From positions 16,033,501 to 16,097,500 of the forward strand of contig NC_079881.1 in NCBI RefSeq assembly GCF_029227915.1: 64,000 nucleotides of DNA, given 5' to 3'. This document shows positions 11,277 through 22,959 of the stretch, in pieces; position 1 is the first letter of the stretch; each line of letters begins with the position of its first letter. Both the position numbers and the translations under genes were made by a program. Under the pieces are notes generated by a model. That model searched no databases and was not told the DNA's origin. It was given only the letters and a program-made list of their open reading frames with translations. The DNA is from Hydractinia symbiolongicarpus (Eukaryota; Cnidaria; Hydrozoa; Anthoathecata; Hydractiniidae).

Positions 11277-11481
11277 AATACTAAAAGTTCATTTATTTGC
11301 AGAAATGAAGTTTGCAAGTTTGCCAGAAATCACTGTCAAATTGCTATTAAAGTTTCTATTCGAATTTTACGCCGAAAAGTCTAAGAAAAATCACAATTTG
11401 TAATATAAATATTTGTAATAGATATTAAATAAAAAAAATTATTTGTTTAGACACAGCATTCTTCAACAAGTTGCTGCCATC

Positions 11482-12209
11482 ATGGTAAGAATTTGTTGTA
11501 TGTGATCCATATAGAAATGTTTTAATGTTAGCTCTTCTTTTAATTGTAAATTTTTGGGAATCTGCGACAGTTACCTTACAGATACACCGTGTCGCAGAAT
11601 AAACGGTGTGTCAACCTTTTTGTGTATTCTAGCCTCGTGAAATCAAGGAAATTAAAGACTTTCTCCTCACTGCAAGACGCAAAGATGCTAAATGTAAGAT
11701 TTTTCAAAATCTTTTTCTTTGTTTTTTAAAAAGGTTGAGGTAGTTTTGTATATGCTAGTTTTTATAAATTTGTAGCTGTTAAAATCATGAAAAAGAAGGA
11801 TGAATCTGTCAAGTTTAAAGTACGATGCAGCCGATACTTGTATACATTAACTGTTCAAGATAAAGAAAAAGCTGAGAAGCTAAAACAGTCCTTGCCACCA
11901 GGTATGAATTTTGTAAGCCATTAAGTATCTTAACAGTACAAATTTTTACAGGGAAAATATTCGCCGGTTTAAAAAATTACATTTTGCTAGCACAATAATC
12001 CTTCGTTATATCTTTGAAAATGACATACTTAATGTGAATTAAATTGCCATACTTGTCACTCTACCAGCAATTCAAAAATTAGCTTTTGCATGATTTCTTT
12101 TTAATTTTTAGTGAACAGTGTTTTTAAAAATGGTGGATTGCATTAAATTCTTGTTTTTTAATCTATGATTTACTTTGTAGGTCTGCAAGTAAAAGACATC
12201 AAGTCATAG
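11482..12209 (+). CDS. RPL38: 60S ribosomal protein L38 (eL38)
   Basis: A structural protein of the large cytosolic ribosomal subunit. There are four exons: 11482-11484 (the ATG alone, donor GTAAGA), 11633-11693, 11776-11901 and 12181-12209. The joined product is 72 residues (family usually about 70). It begins [20 protein letters not shown], continues through [13 protein letters not shown] and [12 protein letters not shown], and ends in a QVKDIKS-like tail, which is diagnostic of eL38. Splice phases agree throughout. An AATAAA polyadenylation signal lies at 12227-12232, 18 bases after the stop. An acceptor-like TTATTTGTTTAG just upstream of ACACAGC (about 11449) suggests a 5'UTR intron or a spliced leader acceptor. 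Intron 1 contains a perfect hairpin (11561-11598). Confidence 0.97.
11561..11598 (+). other. Perfect hairpin in RPL38 intron 1
   Basis: TCTGCGACA and TGTCGCAGA form a perfect 9-bp stem around a 20-base loop, followed by AATAAAC. Ribosomal protein introns often host snoRNAs. An H-box-like AGAATA follows the stem, but no second hairpin with an ACA tail is visible before the acceptor, so a snoRNA is not called. Confidence 0.5.
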
Positions 12210-12317
12210 AATACGGAATACATTAAAATAAAAATTGATTAATTTATCATTTGTTTAACCCTTTTTCCCGGAATTTTTACCTTTGAAATTCCCAGGTAAA
12301 ATAGAGAAGGCTGAAGC

Positions 12318-12424
12318 ACACCAGTCCAACATTTCATCCAACATTATTTCTTGTGATGTTGGTTTGCGCATTTATGTTGGATGATTTTTGATCGCTGTCA
12401 ACATTTCATCCAACAATATCGCGT
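12318..12424. repeat. CATCCAACA inverted/direct repeat cluster (MITE-like)
   Basis: CAACATTTCATCCAACA occurs twice in direct orientation (about 12329 and 12400), with the inverted ATGTTGGATGAT between them. It lies shortly downstream of RPL38. A small foldback element is likely; the boundaries are unclear. Confidence 0.55.
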
Positions 12425-13035
12425 ATTTTTAAGACAGTAAATCAATGTGAGCTTGCGCAGACGTTTTTCAAACCGGCGGTTGCATCATTCTTCAGCGTGC
12501 GATCGTTCGCAAAAAAAAGTAGAAACGGATCCCACTTTTGCGATTGTAAAAAAATTGAAGGAATAAATTTTTAAAAAAACGCGTATAGCCTGAAGTGGTT
12601 TTTAAACAATTTTTTTTTTAATAATTTGAATGGAAATCCGCCTTTGAGTGCGTAGCGCTGCAAGGCAATCCCGAATGTCCGATACCCCCCGATCTGGAGG
12701 CCAGGATGAAACATTACCCTGAGAACGTTTCGTAATTATTTTGAAAAATAAAACTTATTAAAATATCTCTTGATATACTTTTAAATATCTCTTGAAAATG
12801 AAAACAAATACTATGCAGTACGTCGATATGGGATAAAAATAAACAAGCGTCAACACAAAACTGCTATTTCCGAAGAGAAAATTACAATACGAAGTTATAC
12901 GTTAAGCGATTTCGGTTGCCGTATCCTAACGGAGAATAAAAATACAAAGTAGCGGGAAGAGAGGGTGGTCAGTAGTAGTTCGTGCTTCGATTTTATTTAT
13001 GGGTGTTCATATGGAAAAGTTCATGTTCATAAGCA

Positions 13036-13165
13036 ACTTCCTCCAACCTCGTTCCCAGGGCATTTTGCCTTCTTCGTAATAACGGCTCAGGGGCCACAAG
13101 ACCCTGGGGACGAGGCTGCAACCTCGTCCCCAGCGGCTTTTGGCTTTTTGACATCGAGGCTGGAG
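13036..13165. mobile_element. CCTCGTCCCCAGGG-type foldback repeat
   Basis: AACCTCGTTCCCAGGGC (about 13042) is mirrored by GACCCTGGGGACGAGG (about 13100), followed by a second AACCTCGTCCCCAG. Related copies or halves occur at 20789-20838, 27005-27025, 49603-49625 and 19998-20012. From memory such repeats are common in cnidarian genomes; I could not check this. Confidence 0.6.
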
Positions 13166-13316
13166 GCGAAATTACCCCAGGAACAGGCAGGTGAGTTCTG
13201 TCATGCGATTGGCTTATATCCGACATAGATAATGTATACGTGCGTCATAATATATGCAAAATTTACTATAAACATGGCAAGTTTTGTTACAAAAACATTG
13301 AAAGATTATGAGTATA

Positions 13317-13559
13317 ATAGTCGTTGCACGTGGAAAAATCTACGGGGTCGCCCCTTCTTTATATTTACCCGTCGCATCAAAGTGGATAAAAATATATCGC
13401 ATTTGAGATTCGTGCGCATTTTAAAAATTTCGTGTTTCCGTTACAGGACGCCGCTTTCGCGGACACACAGGCAGACGACGGCTATTATAAAAGAGACTAG
13501 TCGTTGCCCGTGGAAAAATCCACGGGTTCGCCCGTCCTTTATATTTACCCGTCACAACA
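13317..13559 (-). mobile_element. Helitron tandem: one near-complete copy plus a 3' fragment
   Basis: On the minus strand a 3' fragment (13559-13497) ends in hairpin plus CTAG. It is followed directly by a near-complete copy (13496-13317) starting TCTCTTTTATAATAGCC. That copy contains the GTCCGCGAAAGCGGCGTCC block and ends in a hairpin whose terminal CTAG has become CTAT. The 3' fragment abuts the gag/protease remnant of the gypsy element at about 13559. Confidence 0.8.
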
Positions 13560-14720
13560 GCTCTTAAGCGATGGCGTGTTGGGATCAACAGTTTAGAATT
13601 CGCATTTAACTCTTTCAGTAGGTTTAGTCCAGCTGTGCATGTGTGGACACCGGTATTGACAACACCGTTGATGTGACCCGATGGATGTTCCGAGTGTTCA
13701 GTTGGCGTCCTAGTTTGTTGTACGCCCCGTATTGATTGACATCTGCACATCGATGATTGGTGGTGGTTCCGGTTTCTCCATTATCATTTTTTGTCCGTTC
13801 CAGGTACAGTGTGCCATCTCTCCGGCTAGTCATAAAGGTGACGTCGGTGAGCTGATCGTCGACAGGAAAGACACGTCGTCTTCTTTGTGTTGATCAATAG
13901 GATTACTCGTAATGGCATTTGAGCTGGAGCTCTCGCAAACGGCATGGAAATGATTGGGTTTGCCACAGCTGTTGCAGGTCTTCCCATATGCGGGGCAGTT
14001 CTTGCGCCCAGTCCGCAACCTCTGCATTTGGATTGTTGCTGTTTGTCAGATCCGCTATCGTCGCCCCCTACTTTGTGCGGTGGTGGAGGTGCTCGATACG
14101 TCTCTTTTGATTTCTGATATGCAGACTTTATCGGGACGATAGTTGCAGCGTGTAGGTGCAGCGGTTGAAAATGGGAAGAAGCCTCCGCGGTAGACTCAAG
14201 AACGAGAAGACGTTCGATAAGGGCTAATAGAGTCGGAAATGAAGATACTTTAGAGAGAACCTTACTCTGGTATGAGGCGTTTCTGAGGCCAACAATCACC
14301 TGCAACTTGATCATATTCTCGATATAGGAGGTAAGACAATGTGCGGTAGCACATTACATTGACGTTTATAATCACACAGCTTGGCTTGCGATTTGGACGG
14401 CAGACGAAGCAGGTGATTGATTCTCCATCACTTTGCTGGAGCATGAAGAACTGCTGTCTGTATACTTCCAAGATTTGACGGAGACTGATTTTATGAAGGC
14501 GAGCAATTGTACTTCCGAAGCGTTGTGGAGGGCTTCCGGTCCTACGAAATTGAACAACATCTTATTACCAAGCTCCTACATGCTGAACGCAGTTTGTTAC
14601 GGATGTCTGTTTCGTCATTCAATTTGGCCATGCTTTTATATCTGGTCCAGGCATCGTTAAAAATGATCCATGAGTTGTCAATCAAATCCGCTTCGATAGT
14701 TGGCGTTCTAACTTCACTCG
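13560..14720 (-). pseudogene. Ty3/gypsy gag and protease N-terminal part, broken
   Basis: In minus-strand order there are degenerate gag matrix/capsid-like sequence (about 14720-14150) and a linker. A CCHC zinc knuckle CNSCGKPNHFHAVC (about 13990-13940) follows, then the start of a retropepsin domain near 13650, where the expected DTG active-site triad reads NTG. The frame is interrupted repeatedly. The rest of the protease and pol lie on the opposite strand from 15022. This half is therefore inverted relative to its partner, with Helitron sequence at both ends. No LTR was recognised. Confidence 0.75.
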
Positions 14721-14728
14721 TGGACGTA

Positions 14729-14774
14729 TATATATATATATATATCTATATATATATATCTCTCTCTATATATA

Positions 14775-14813
<39 letters not shown>
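14729..14813. repeat. Compound (TA)n/(TC)n microsatellite
   Basis: Alternating TATATA and TCTCTC blocks, 85 bp, lie between the gag remnant and the Helitron fragment. Confidence 0.95.
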
Positions 14814-14814
<1 letters not shown>

Positions 14815-15021
14815 ATACCAAATGCGGTGTATTTTTGTCCACTTTTTGCAGCAGGTTAAATTAAAGGACGGGCGACCCCGTGGATTTTTCCACGGGCTAA
14901 CGACTATCTCTTTAATAATAGCCATCGTCTGTCTGTGTGTCCGCGAAAGCGGCGTCCCGTAACGGAAACACGAAATTTTTAAAATGTGCACGAATATCAA
15001 ATGCGATATATTTTTATCCAC
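14814..15021 (+). mobile_element. Helitron tandem: 3' fragment joined to a 5' fragment
   Basis: 14814-14906 matches the 3' half (AAATGCGGTGTATTTTTG, the GGGCGACCCCGTGG hairpin, CTAACGACTA). It is followed at 14907 by a new 5' start TCTCTTTAATAATAGCC running to TTTATCCAC at 15021. There the gypsy protease/pol sequence begins. Orientation is opposite to the copies at 13317-13559. Confidence 0.8.
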
Positions 15022-18000
15022 CAATGATGGGCTTCAAATAAAAGGAGCGATCATTGCCGATATATCCTTTGCCGACAAAGTAACAACTCAGATTATTTAC
15101 ATTTGTGATGGCATCACAGGTCTATACCTTTCACAAACTGCATTGAAACAACTACGACTGATTGATAAGGACTTTCCAAATCAATGCGACAGCAAAGTAT
15201 ATACAACGGTTAACTCTGCAACATCCTGTGACGATGGAGAGCAAACAGCTTCGCGCGGTTGCCCAATGCAGACCCCTTGTTCGCCCCTACTGGATCGAAT
15301 ACCATTACCTGCTAATTCGGACAAATGCTCAGAACTGGAAAATGGATCAAGAAATACTTCGCTACAAGTGCTTTCAACACCTGCACGCGCCAAACACTGC
15401 AGACAATGACTGGTGGTCTGCTAAATATCAGTTTCCTACCAGATTGCAAACCAGTAGCTGTCCACAAACCCATTCCTGTGCCACATCACTGGAATGACGC
15501 TGTAAAAGCCCAATTGGATGCTGACGTGGCTGTCGGTATTATCGAACCAGTACCAGCTGGTACAGCAACAACATGGTGTTCCAGAATGATCACTGTGCCG
15601 AAAGAGGACAGAACCCTGAGACGTGCCATAGATCTACAAAGCCTTAATGCAGCCACCAGACGTGAGACACATCACACGTCTTCGGCATTCAGCATCGTTA
15701 GCGTCATACCAACAGACAAAAAGAAAACCATCCTTGACGCGTGGAACGGCTATCATAGCGTCCCCTTATCAAAGGAAGCTCGTGACGCTACCACACATAT
15801 CACGCAATGGGGAAGATATCGATATCGCCGTGCACCACAAGGTTTCCACGCCTTAAATGATGGCTATACTAAACGCTTCGAGGATATTACTTTAGGATTT
15901 CCCCGAGTGGCACGTAGTGTGGATGATTCGCTACGATGACATTGCCACATATTTTTGGCATACAATACAACATATCAAGTTGTGTGGAGACAACGGAATC
16001 GTCTTTAACTCTGAAAAATTTCAATTCGCTGGGGACACCGTTGAATTCGCTGGCTTTGATATCACCATACATGGCTACAAGTTACTTAAAGCAATAGTTG
16101 ATTTCTCCTCCCCTACCAACATCACTGGATACGATCATGGTTTGGTCTGGTGAATCAAGCACCAATCATGGCACCGGTTCGAGAGTTGCTTTAACATTAC
16201 GGCAACTTTGACGCTATCGAATGACACTATCGAACAGTTATTCCAAGGGAAATACTACAAAGCATCCAGGATGGTGTTCGAACGTTCGAAACAAACATAC
16301 CGACCTGCCTCTCTACTGACTGGAGTAAAACTGGGTTTGGTTTCACGCTGTCATAGAAACATTGCTTCTGTCCATATTCGGATAACCCCATCTTCGGCGA
16401 CGGACATTGGAAAGTAGTTAACGCCGGTTCCAGTTTTATGCGCCCGGCGGAGAGCCAATACGCACCTATTGAAAGAGAAGCATCTGCTTTGCTGTTCGCA
16501 CTTGACAGTTGTAAGATGTTTACTATGTGCTGCCCCGATCTTATCGTTGTCGTCGATCACAAACCGTTGGTGCGAGTTTTCAACGACCGCCGGTTGGATG
16601 AGAGAACCCACGCTTGTTGAAGATCCGGGAAAAAACATCAATGCACAAATTCCGAGTGATATATATTTCAAGCAAACACAATGAAAGTGCAGATGCAGTA
16701 TCACACATACCTGTCACATCAGTTCTGGAAGAATCGCCCTATTTTACAGAGGACATGGACTCCACGATTGTAGCCTCGGTGCGACACAACTTCGAGCACT
16801 CTGCGACCTCTATCAAGTTGGATCGGATAACGAGAGTAGCTCGTCAGGACACTCATTATCAAGAACTAATCCAGACTATTGAAACAGGTTTCCCGCCCAA
16901 GGGTGATGATCTCCCAGATCAAGTCAGGGAATATTGGGAAATGCGGGATTCCTTGTATACGTTACGTGATTTAGTTTTCACTGACGGACGTGTACTCATT
17001 CCATCTGAGCTTCGACGAGCCATCATTGACGAATTGCATGTCGGCCATCCCAGTGTGGGTAGCATGCGAAGCAACGCTAACCAGCGTTTCCTTTGGCCTG
17101 GTATGAGTGCGCAGATACAAAATCGTCTTGCGCAATGCTACGTTGTAATGAGATCTCTCCGTCAAACCACACATGGAACCATCTACACCTGCTACCCAAC
17201 CAGAATACCCATCCCAACTAACAGTGACTGACAAATTTCATATGGCTGGGCGCAAGTACCTGGTGTATGCAGACCGTTTCTCTGGATGGACAGAGGTCGC
17301 TTCTATTCATATCTACTCCAAGAAAAAGACCCTTTGCAACTCTTTACGTCGTTATTTTGTCAATTTCGTTGCACCAGAAGAATTAACGAGTGACGGTGGT
17401 CCACCTTTTGAATCATATACGTCTATGGGGTGTTAAGCACTGTACCTCTTCAGCGTATTATCCCCAAAGCAATGGCCGTGCTGAAGCATCCGTCAAGAGC
17501 ATGAAACGCATCGTGACTGACAACATTAGCCTGAGTGCATCGCTCGATACGGACGAGTAGTTGCGAAGGCCCTGCTATTGCATCGCAATACCCCGCCACC
17601 TGATATTGGAACTTCCCGTGCAGAACTGCTATTCGGTCGACCCATTGCTGATCACTTATCGAATCCCGTAAACTTCCGTAAGGAATGGTTGGATTTTGCA
17701 GAATCGCGTGAGAAAGCGATGCTGAAGCAATTCGCACATAAAACAAGAGACAAAACATCTTCGCCAGTAGTTGAGCTGAAAGAGGGTGAATTTGTGTCAG
17801 TGCAGAATCAGCATGGCAACCATCCGCTGAAATGGGACAATACTGGGGTGGTGCTTAAAACCCTTCCCAACAGACAATATAGAATCCTGGTGGACGAGAG
17901 CAGGCGGACTACTCTGCGAAACAGACAATTCCTACGAAAAATACCCGGCACGTGCGCATTTACGTACCTGATCTGTCACTCCCTCTACCATCCAGTAGCC

Positions 18001-18215
18001 CAACGCTAAATACATCAACACCGGCGATTCCGGCAGTAGCTATTCCACCAGTTCCACCAGTTCCACCACCCTCACCATCACTTCCAGAACGTCCACTTGA
18101 CATGGGAATCAACACCTCGACCCGTCAACCAACTGATGATCCAATTGCCATCAGGAAAGCCACTCGTACCCGGAAAATGCCAAAAAGATTTTCGGATTAC
18201 GAAATGAACATTTGA
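15022..18215 (+). pseudogene. Ty3/gypsy pol (protease end, RT, RNase H, integrase), broken
   Basis: In plus-strand order: the C-terminal half of a retropepsin domain (about 15025-15180), then reverse transcriptase (about 15430-16130). The RT has a RAIDLQSLNAATRRE motif and a VDDS remnant of the catalytic YxDD box at about 15920-15932. RNase H follows (about 16330-16640, EREASALLFAL and VVDHKPLV), then the HHCC zinc region (about 17010-17150, ELHVGHPS). The integrase core is at about 17240-17540 (ADRFSGWTEV, TSDGGPPFES, SAYYPQSNGRAE-like). The C-terminal tail ends RKATRTRKMPKRFSDYEMNI at 18215. Stops at 15939, 16153 and elsewhere plus frame changes make it non-functional. The gag half is inverted upstream. 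No flanking LTR pair was identified. Confidence 0.85.
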
Positions 18216-19627
18216 AGAGACATTTTTGTAAAAAAAATCAAAAAAAAATCTAGATCTTGCTAACATGTACATAGGCAGACATAGTAAGCCATAACTAAAA
18301 AAAAATCTTATTTTTTATTTATTTTTCTACTTAAGAAAAAAAGTGCTCTTCCACAAGTATAGTTTTAGTCAGACCAGCTAAATGCGTCTTCCAATTATCA
18401 TAAACAACTGATGTGACTTCTTAACAAGTTTAAAATTTTGTTGATCTCTCATGTATTGACATGTATTAGCAAGCAGAAAGGTCACACTTGCAAAATTTAG
18501 CCACACCAGTCATCGATAGAAAAATATCACGTTTCGAAACAAAACTTGTGTCTGAAAACACCACAAAAAGGATTTAGCTACATTTGAAAACATGCGAACC
18601 AAAGAAAAATATTATATAGCTGGAGGGGCCTTTTAATAATTACATAACGCCTGAGGGGTGGGGGTATGATCATAGTTGTTACGCACTGTTATGAAAATTT
18701 AGTTTTTATGTATGTCAGATATTTTTAGTTATTTTAGTATACGATCTATACATATACATCTTGAATTTGTTTCTTGCCTCTTTCTTGCCTCTTTTACTTA
18801 TACAAAAGTACCAGAAAGGTCATCTTGTGTGCTTAATATATGACCCTGGTATATCTTTTTCTTATATTAGAGCACTAGTTTGCCTTTGGTATGGAATAAT
18901 TATGAAAATGAATAGACAAGGTCTGAAAATTTTAAATATTAAGTAAAAAGGGGTGTGTGTGGTATTAGATTTGTTACGATGAGCTACAAGAGGTGAGGAG
19001 TCGTAAAAAAATGACAAATTTGGGTGCCACATAATTATTGAAAGGCAATATATAAAACGGTACATATTGATTCTAGCAAACTAGTTAGTTCAACTGGGTA
19101 AGTTATTGCTGACGGAAGTGAAAGGGATTATATTAATATAATAGATATAAGGACTAAAGGTTGCTAAGCACTATGAACATACTTTTGCTTTGCTCGCTAT
19201 CTATCTAAGCTAGCCTTTTGTTTTCTTATTGAACATATAACTAGCTACATGCCACAATCTATGACTTACACATTTTGACTTGTAAAATAGCAGCTAAATT
19301 GAGGGTAGCTAGGTTGTCATGTATCAGTATGTCCCAAAAAAATCAGCCTTGTCTAATCACACGGTACCACATTTTGTTGGTAATTGATAAATAATGCTTC
19401 TTAAAAGATTTAATCACCATAAAATATAGTTCCAAGGTGAACAAATAAAATAATAACTTGGTCTGGAATAAAACTTTCTAAAGTCAAGCGTTAAAAAACA
19501 TAAACTTAACCGAAAGATATCGTCCTCGCCATGTGTGAAAGACTCGATGAGAGTGCTTTTACTAGCTCCATAAATTGTAACAGTGAGACAAACTCATTAA
19601 TAATTTATAGAACCACTATACTGTAAA
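18216..19627. other. Intergenic, AT-rich, no gene seen
   Basis: It starts with A-rich runs just after the gypsy integrase tail, where a polypurine tract and 3' LTR would be expected; none could be delimited without the partner LTR. No coding exon was recognised. Confidence 0.5.
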
Positions 19628-19925
19628 GGGGAATTTTCACGAAGCGAAATGAACGGCAAATTCGACGGCGATTCGATGGCGAATTCGCTTTTTAATTTTC
19701 GCGACAAAATAAATTAGACGCCAAATTCATTGTTTACAATGGTTAACCGCGTTCTGATTGGTCTAAAACTAGCAGTGAAACTTTTAGCCGCGAAAAAGTA
19801 GGAACTGTTTCTACTTTTCAGCGAAGCGAATATTTCGATGCAAAATCATAACAAACAAAACTGCGCATGCTCAGATACAATTCGCCGTCGAATTCGCCGC
19901 CTAATTCGCTTCGTGAAAATCCCCC
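19628..19925. mobile_element. MITE with GAAGCGAA terminal inverted repeats
   Basis: The left end GGGGAATTTTCACGAAGCGAA is mirrored by the right end TTCGCTTCGTGAAAATCCCC. Internal short GCGAATTCG-type repeats occur near both ends. A related but degraded stretch (GTTCCTACTTTTTCAAGTGAAG) is at about 59207. Confidence 0.8.
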
Positions 19926-20059
19926 TTTTCTACTTTTCAACGAAGCATCGTAGTATCGGGGTCTTGTTTAGTCGTCAAGTAAGCGCTAGCGGCCCTTAGG
20001 CAACAAACCCTGGAGACGAGGATGGTTTCATAAAGCAATTTGTATTTAAATAAGAACCA

Positions 20060-20730
20060 ACTTGTAACATTCAAGTAAAGTTACAACTTTCAAAGTCAAA
20101 TTCTTATCTGTGAGATTGACATTTCCTGGTAAATTGTTAAGATATTTAGGGACCTGTTGAACAACTCAACTGAATATTCCCCTAGGTTTGGAAGGCCGAT
20201 TGTTAAAAAACCCTGCCATGAGTGCTGACACCCTCGGGTGTTCCCCAATTGGCTTCCTATTAATTCTGTCATGGAAGGCAGACATGGCCGACCTATGTCA
20301 TCCTATGGTGCTATACTTCAATCCTTGTACAAATAAACCTGCCAAAAAGTCCAAAACATATTCTACAGAGCATCTAAGGGGACATCCCGTCACACCAGTT
20401 ATGTCATTTTCTTCAAAATGAGTCGTAATGGCTGACAGTTCCTGGATCTTCTGGCAGCAGTGACAAGATTAACAGCCCTTCTTGATATTTTTTTGTTTCC
20501 AAACCCTTTCCTGAAATGCTCCGTGCCGATTAGACTATTGGATTTCAAAAATGATGGCATTCTTTATGGGATTTTTCAGTAGGTCTGTTCTTGAAAAAGT
20601 TTACGGATTGCGTACCCAAATCTTTAGAACTGTCGGATATCGGGCCTGAGTTTACATACCAGGCAGGTGTGATGAGTATCATGTCCACCTGTTTCATCTG
20701 CACTATCTTAAGAACCCTGCCTATCACAGA
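20060..20730 (-). pseudogene. DIRS-like retroelement tyrosine recombinase remnant
   Basis: The minus-strand reading in shifting frames resembles the RT/RNase H end and N-terminal recombinase region of DIRS-type elements. Key stretches are IGRVLK with VDMILITPAWYV (about 20720-20650), SISGKGLETKKYQEGLLIL (about 20510-20450), and the segment around 20220-20100 with FFNNRPSKPR, VPKYLNNLPGN and LTLK. The last block resembles the helix region before the first catalytic arginine of DIRS YR proteins; the catalytic part is missing. There are many stops. The assignment is by pattern memory, not by search. Confidence 0.5.
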
Positions 20731-20788
20731 GAATAGAGGGAATTCATATACAAAATAGTGTCTTCACTTTATCTAAAAATGTTCCCTG

Positions 20789-20838
20789 CAACCTCGATCC
20801 CAGGGCATTTTGCCTTGTTGACCCTGGGGACGAGGTTG
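20789..20838. mobile_element. Short CCTCG...CGAGG foldback repeat
   Basis: CAACCTCGATCCCAGGG is followed 17 bases later by CCCTGGGGACGAGGTTG. This is a minimal 50-bp member of the family at 13036-13165. Confidence 0.75.
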
Positions 20839-22700
20839 TGTTACCTGTCCTTGCTGATTGGGTCCAGTCCCCAAGCCATATAAGATGGCAGTTGATGTGA
20901 AACTCTTGAAGCAAATAGATCTATATGTGAAGTACCCTAAATCCAGCATATGGCTTAAAACACTGTCGGTAATAGCTTTTATTCACTGGAGACATATTGT
21001 GTTGACAACCGTCTTTGCATTGAAAGAGTTGGGGTGTAACTTGCAGTAAGCATGATCTTCCTGCCCATGATATACTGCTATATACCCTTGGCGACATTCA
21101 CTAAAATCTCATTTTTGGTTTCAACCATTTTGACTAAATATGACAGAGCTGTAATTTTGTCCATTTTTATAAGGACGGCTATGCCTTTCTATCTCTGTAA
21201 AGTGAATGTTCCTAGCGCAATGTCGGAAAAAGAAGTGGTCGAGGCTATAGCCTCTAGATTTATTGCGAGATAAGAGGTATCCAGTGTTAGCTCAGTGGAC
21301 ATTTCATGAAAAAAAATTACTCAACATTCCTGAATTGAAAACCGAAAGAGAAGCAATGGACAAGAAAATATATTTAATCAATTTAAACAATTTTCTCAAA
21401 TAAGTAACTGAGTGCAGTTTTTTAATTGGGAAAAACGTTATGAGTACTGCATGATTATGGTATCTTTCGCGAGAATTTTTATACTTTCCCCAATCGCAAA
21501 TGTTCTTGCATCAAAATTTTTTTATATACACAAAAGCGCGAAAGTTTTTACTGCAAAATAACAGTAAAATCGTGCCCTGCCCAAAATTTTGCAATTTTTT
21601 TTTCGCGAAACTTTTTGCCCAGGAACGTTGGTGCCCTGAAAGTAAACGAGCACTTGTGATGAGATTATTTTTCATCTTAGATGAAAGCTTTTGAAGATAG
21701 AGATGTGAGAGGTGGATTCCAGACCTCTTTTAAAGCGGTAACGGAATCAAAAGCCACGCCTATACCCTATGAACTTTTTCACTGCACCTCCATTGGGTGG
21801 GTGGGCAAGGCACATTATCTCTACCTACAAAAGCCTCCTTCCAAGAGAACCCGTAGCATAATGTAATACTGGATTCCTCCACCTCAACTCGAGAAACAGA
21901 GTGGAGTCCAGTCCTCTTAGCCTCTGTTTAAAGCATCATAAGATTTTTCAAATAGCACTATAGACAAAATCCTAAAATCCTTTGATATCGCATTTTTATT
22001 GTAAAATTGCTGTCAGGTGGATTTACGGACCAAAAAGCTCGTTTAAGTAATAGTTTTAAAGACATTACACAGAGACTAGCCTTAGTACAAGAGACAGGTT
22101 TTTTTATCCATTATGAGATGGTGGAAAAAATTACTGACTTATGACTTTTAGTAATTCATGATATGATATCATGATATGCAGAAATAGCAGATCTATAACA
22201 ATTCATAGTTAACAGCATCAGTTACATATGGCTGATTTGGAGCACCAGCTATACCACTTACGCCAGAACGATTTCTAATTAGATAGGAATCCGGCCCGTC
22301 TGGACTGGAAAATAATTTGCTTAGCTTTTGTCGAAAAAAAGCCGTCATCTTGCCTTGGCTGTTCGTTTTTTGGCTTTGCAGTTGTTTGGTGATTACTTTA
22401 ATATGGTTAGGAAAACTTTATGATATATAGCTGTAGCACTTCTAAGACAAATTATTATTACTTATAAAAGTTTCTTTGCCAAATAATGATGCAAACCAGA
22501 AACGGGGTCAGGAGTTGATCAACATTGCAACGAAACATTATGTGCTATTGATTAGCATTTGAAATTAATTTAAGCCTTCATACCTTTTCATTTGCGAACG
22601 TCATTTCTCTCCTGATCAAATTTATGCTTATTCATTTCATAAGACGTTAAATGAAGGGGTTATACCACATCTGAATTTTAGAAATATATCCAAACCATCA
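20839..22700. other. Intergenic, no gene recognised
   Basis: Open frames at 20858-21273 and 21500-21866 have no recognisable domains or convincing splice sites. Around 21700-21920 short GGATTCCAGACCTCT / GAGTCCAGTCCTCT repeats suggest another decayed MITE. Confidence 0.4.
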
Positions 22701-22712
22701 CTAGTCCTAATT

Positions 22713-22756
22713 CTTCAGCCACTTCCATGCAAAAAGGTGCATGGAAGTGGCTGAAG
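22713..22756. other. Perfect 19-bp stem, 6-base loop hairpin
   Basis: CTTCAGCCACTTCCATGCA pairs exactly with TGCATGGAAGTGGCTGAAG around an AAAAGG loop. It lies just upstream of the P-like transposase remnant. It is shorter than a typical animal pre-miRNA, so no miRNA is claimed. Confidence 0.8.
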
Positions 22757-22959
22757 TGGCTATGCTTGATCCTGGTAAATTACCGTAAGCATGTAGTTTC
22801 TACAAGGGATACTTTTCTCGTTTCTACCAACAGCTGTCATTTCAATGCCATATTCACCAAGATGAATACTACGGGTACAATGATTGTAGGATGCTACTAT
22901 TCGCTAATGATAAAAATCTTCACCGTGCACTTTTCATCGTTTGAAGATTGTGGGTAATG

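Noticed and set aside
11485-11632. H/ACA snoRNA in RPL38 intron 1
   Set aside because: One hairpin and an H-box-like hexamer only; no second hairpin with ACA before the acceptor.
18216-18500. 3' LTR of the gypsy element
   Set aside because: A-rich stretch after the integrase tail is suggestive, but no matching sequence exists upstream of gag to define an LTR.
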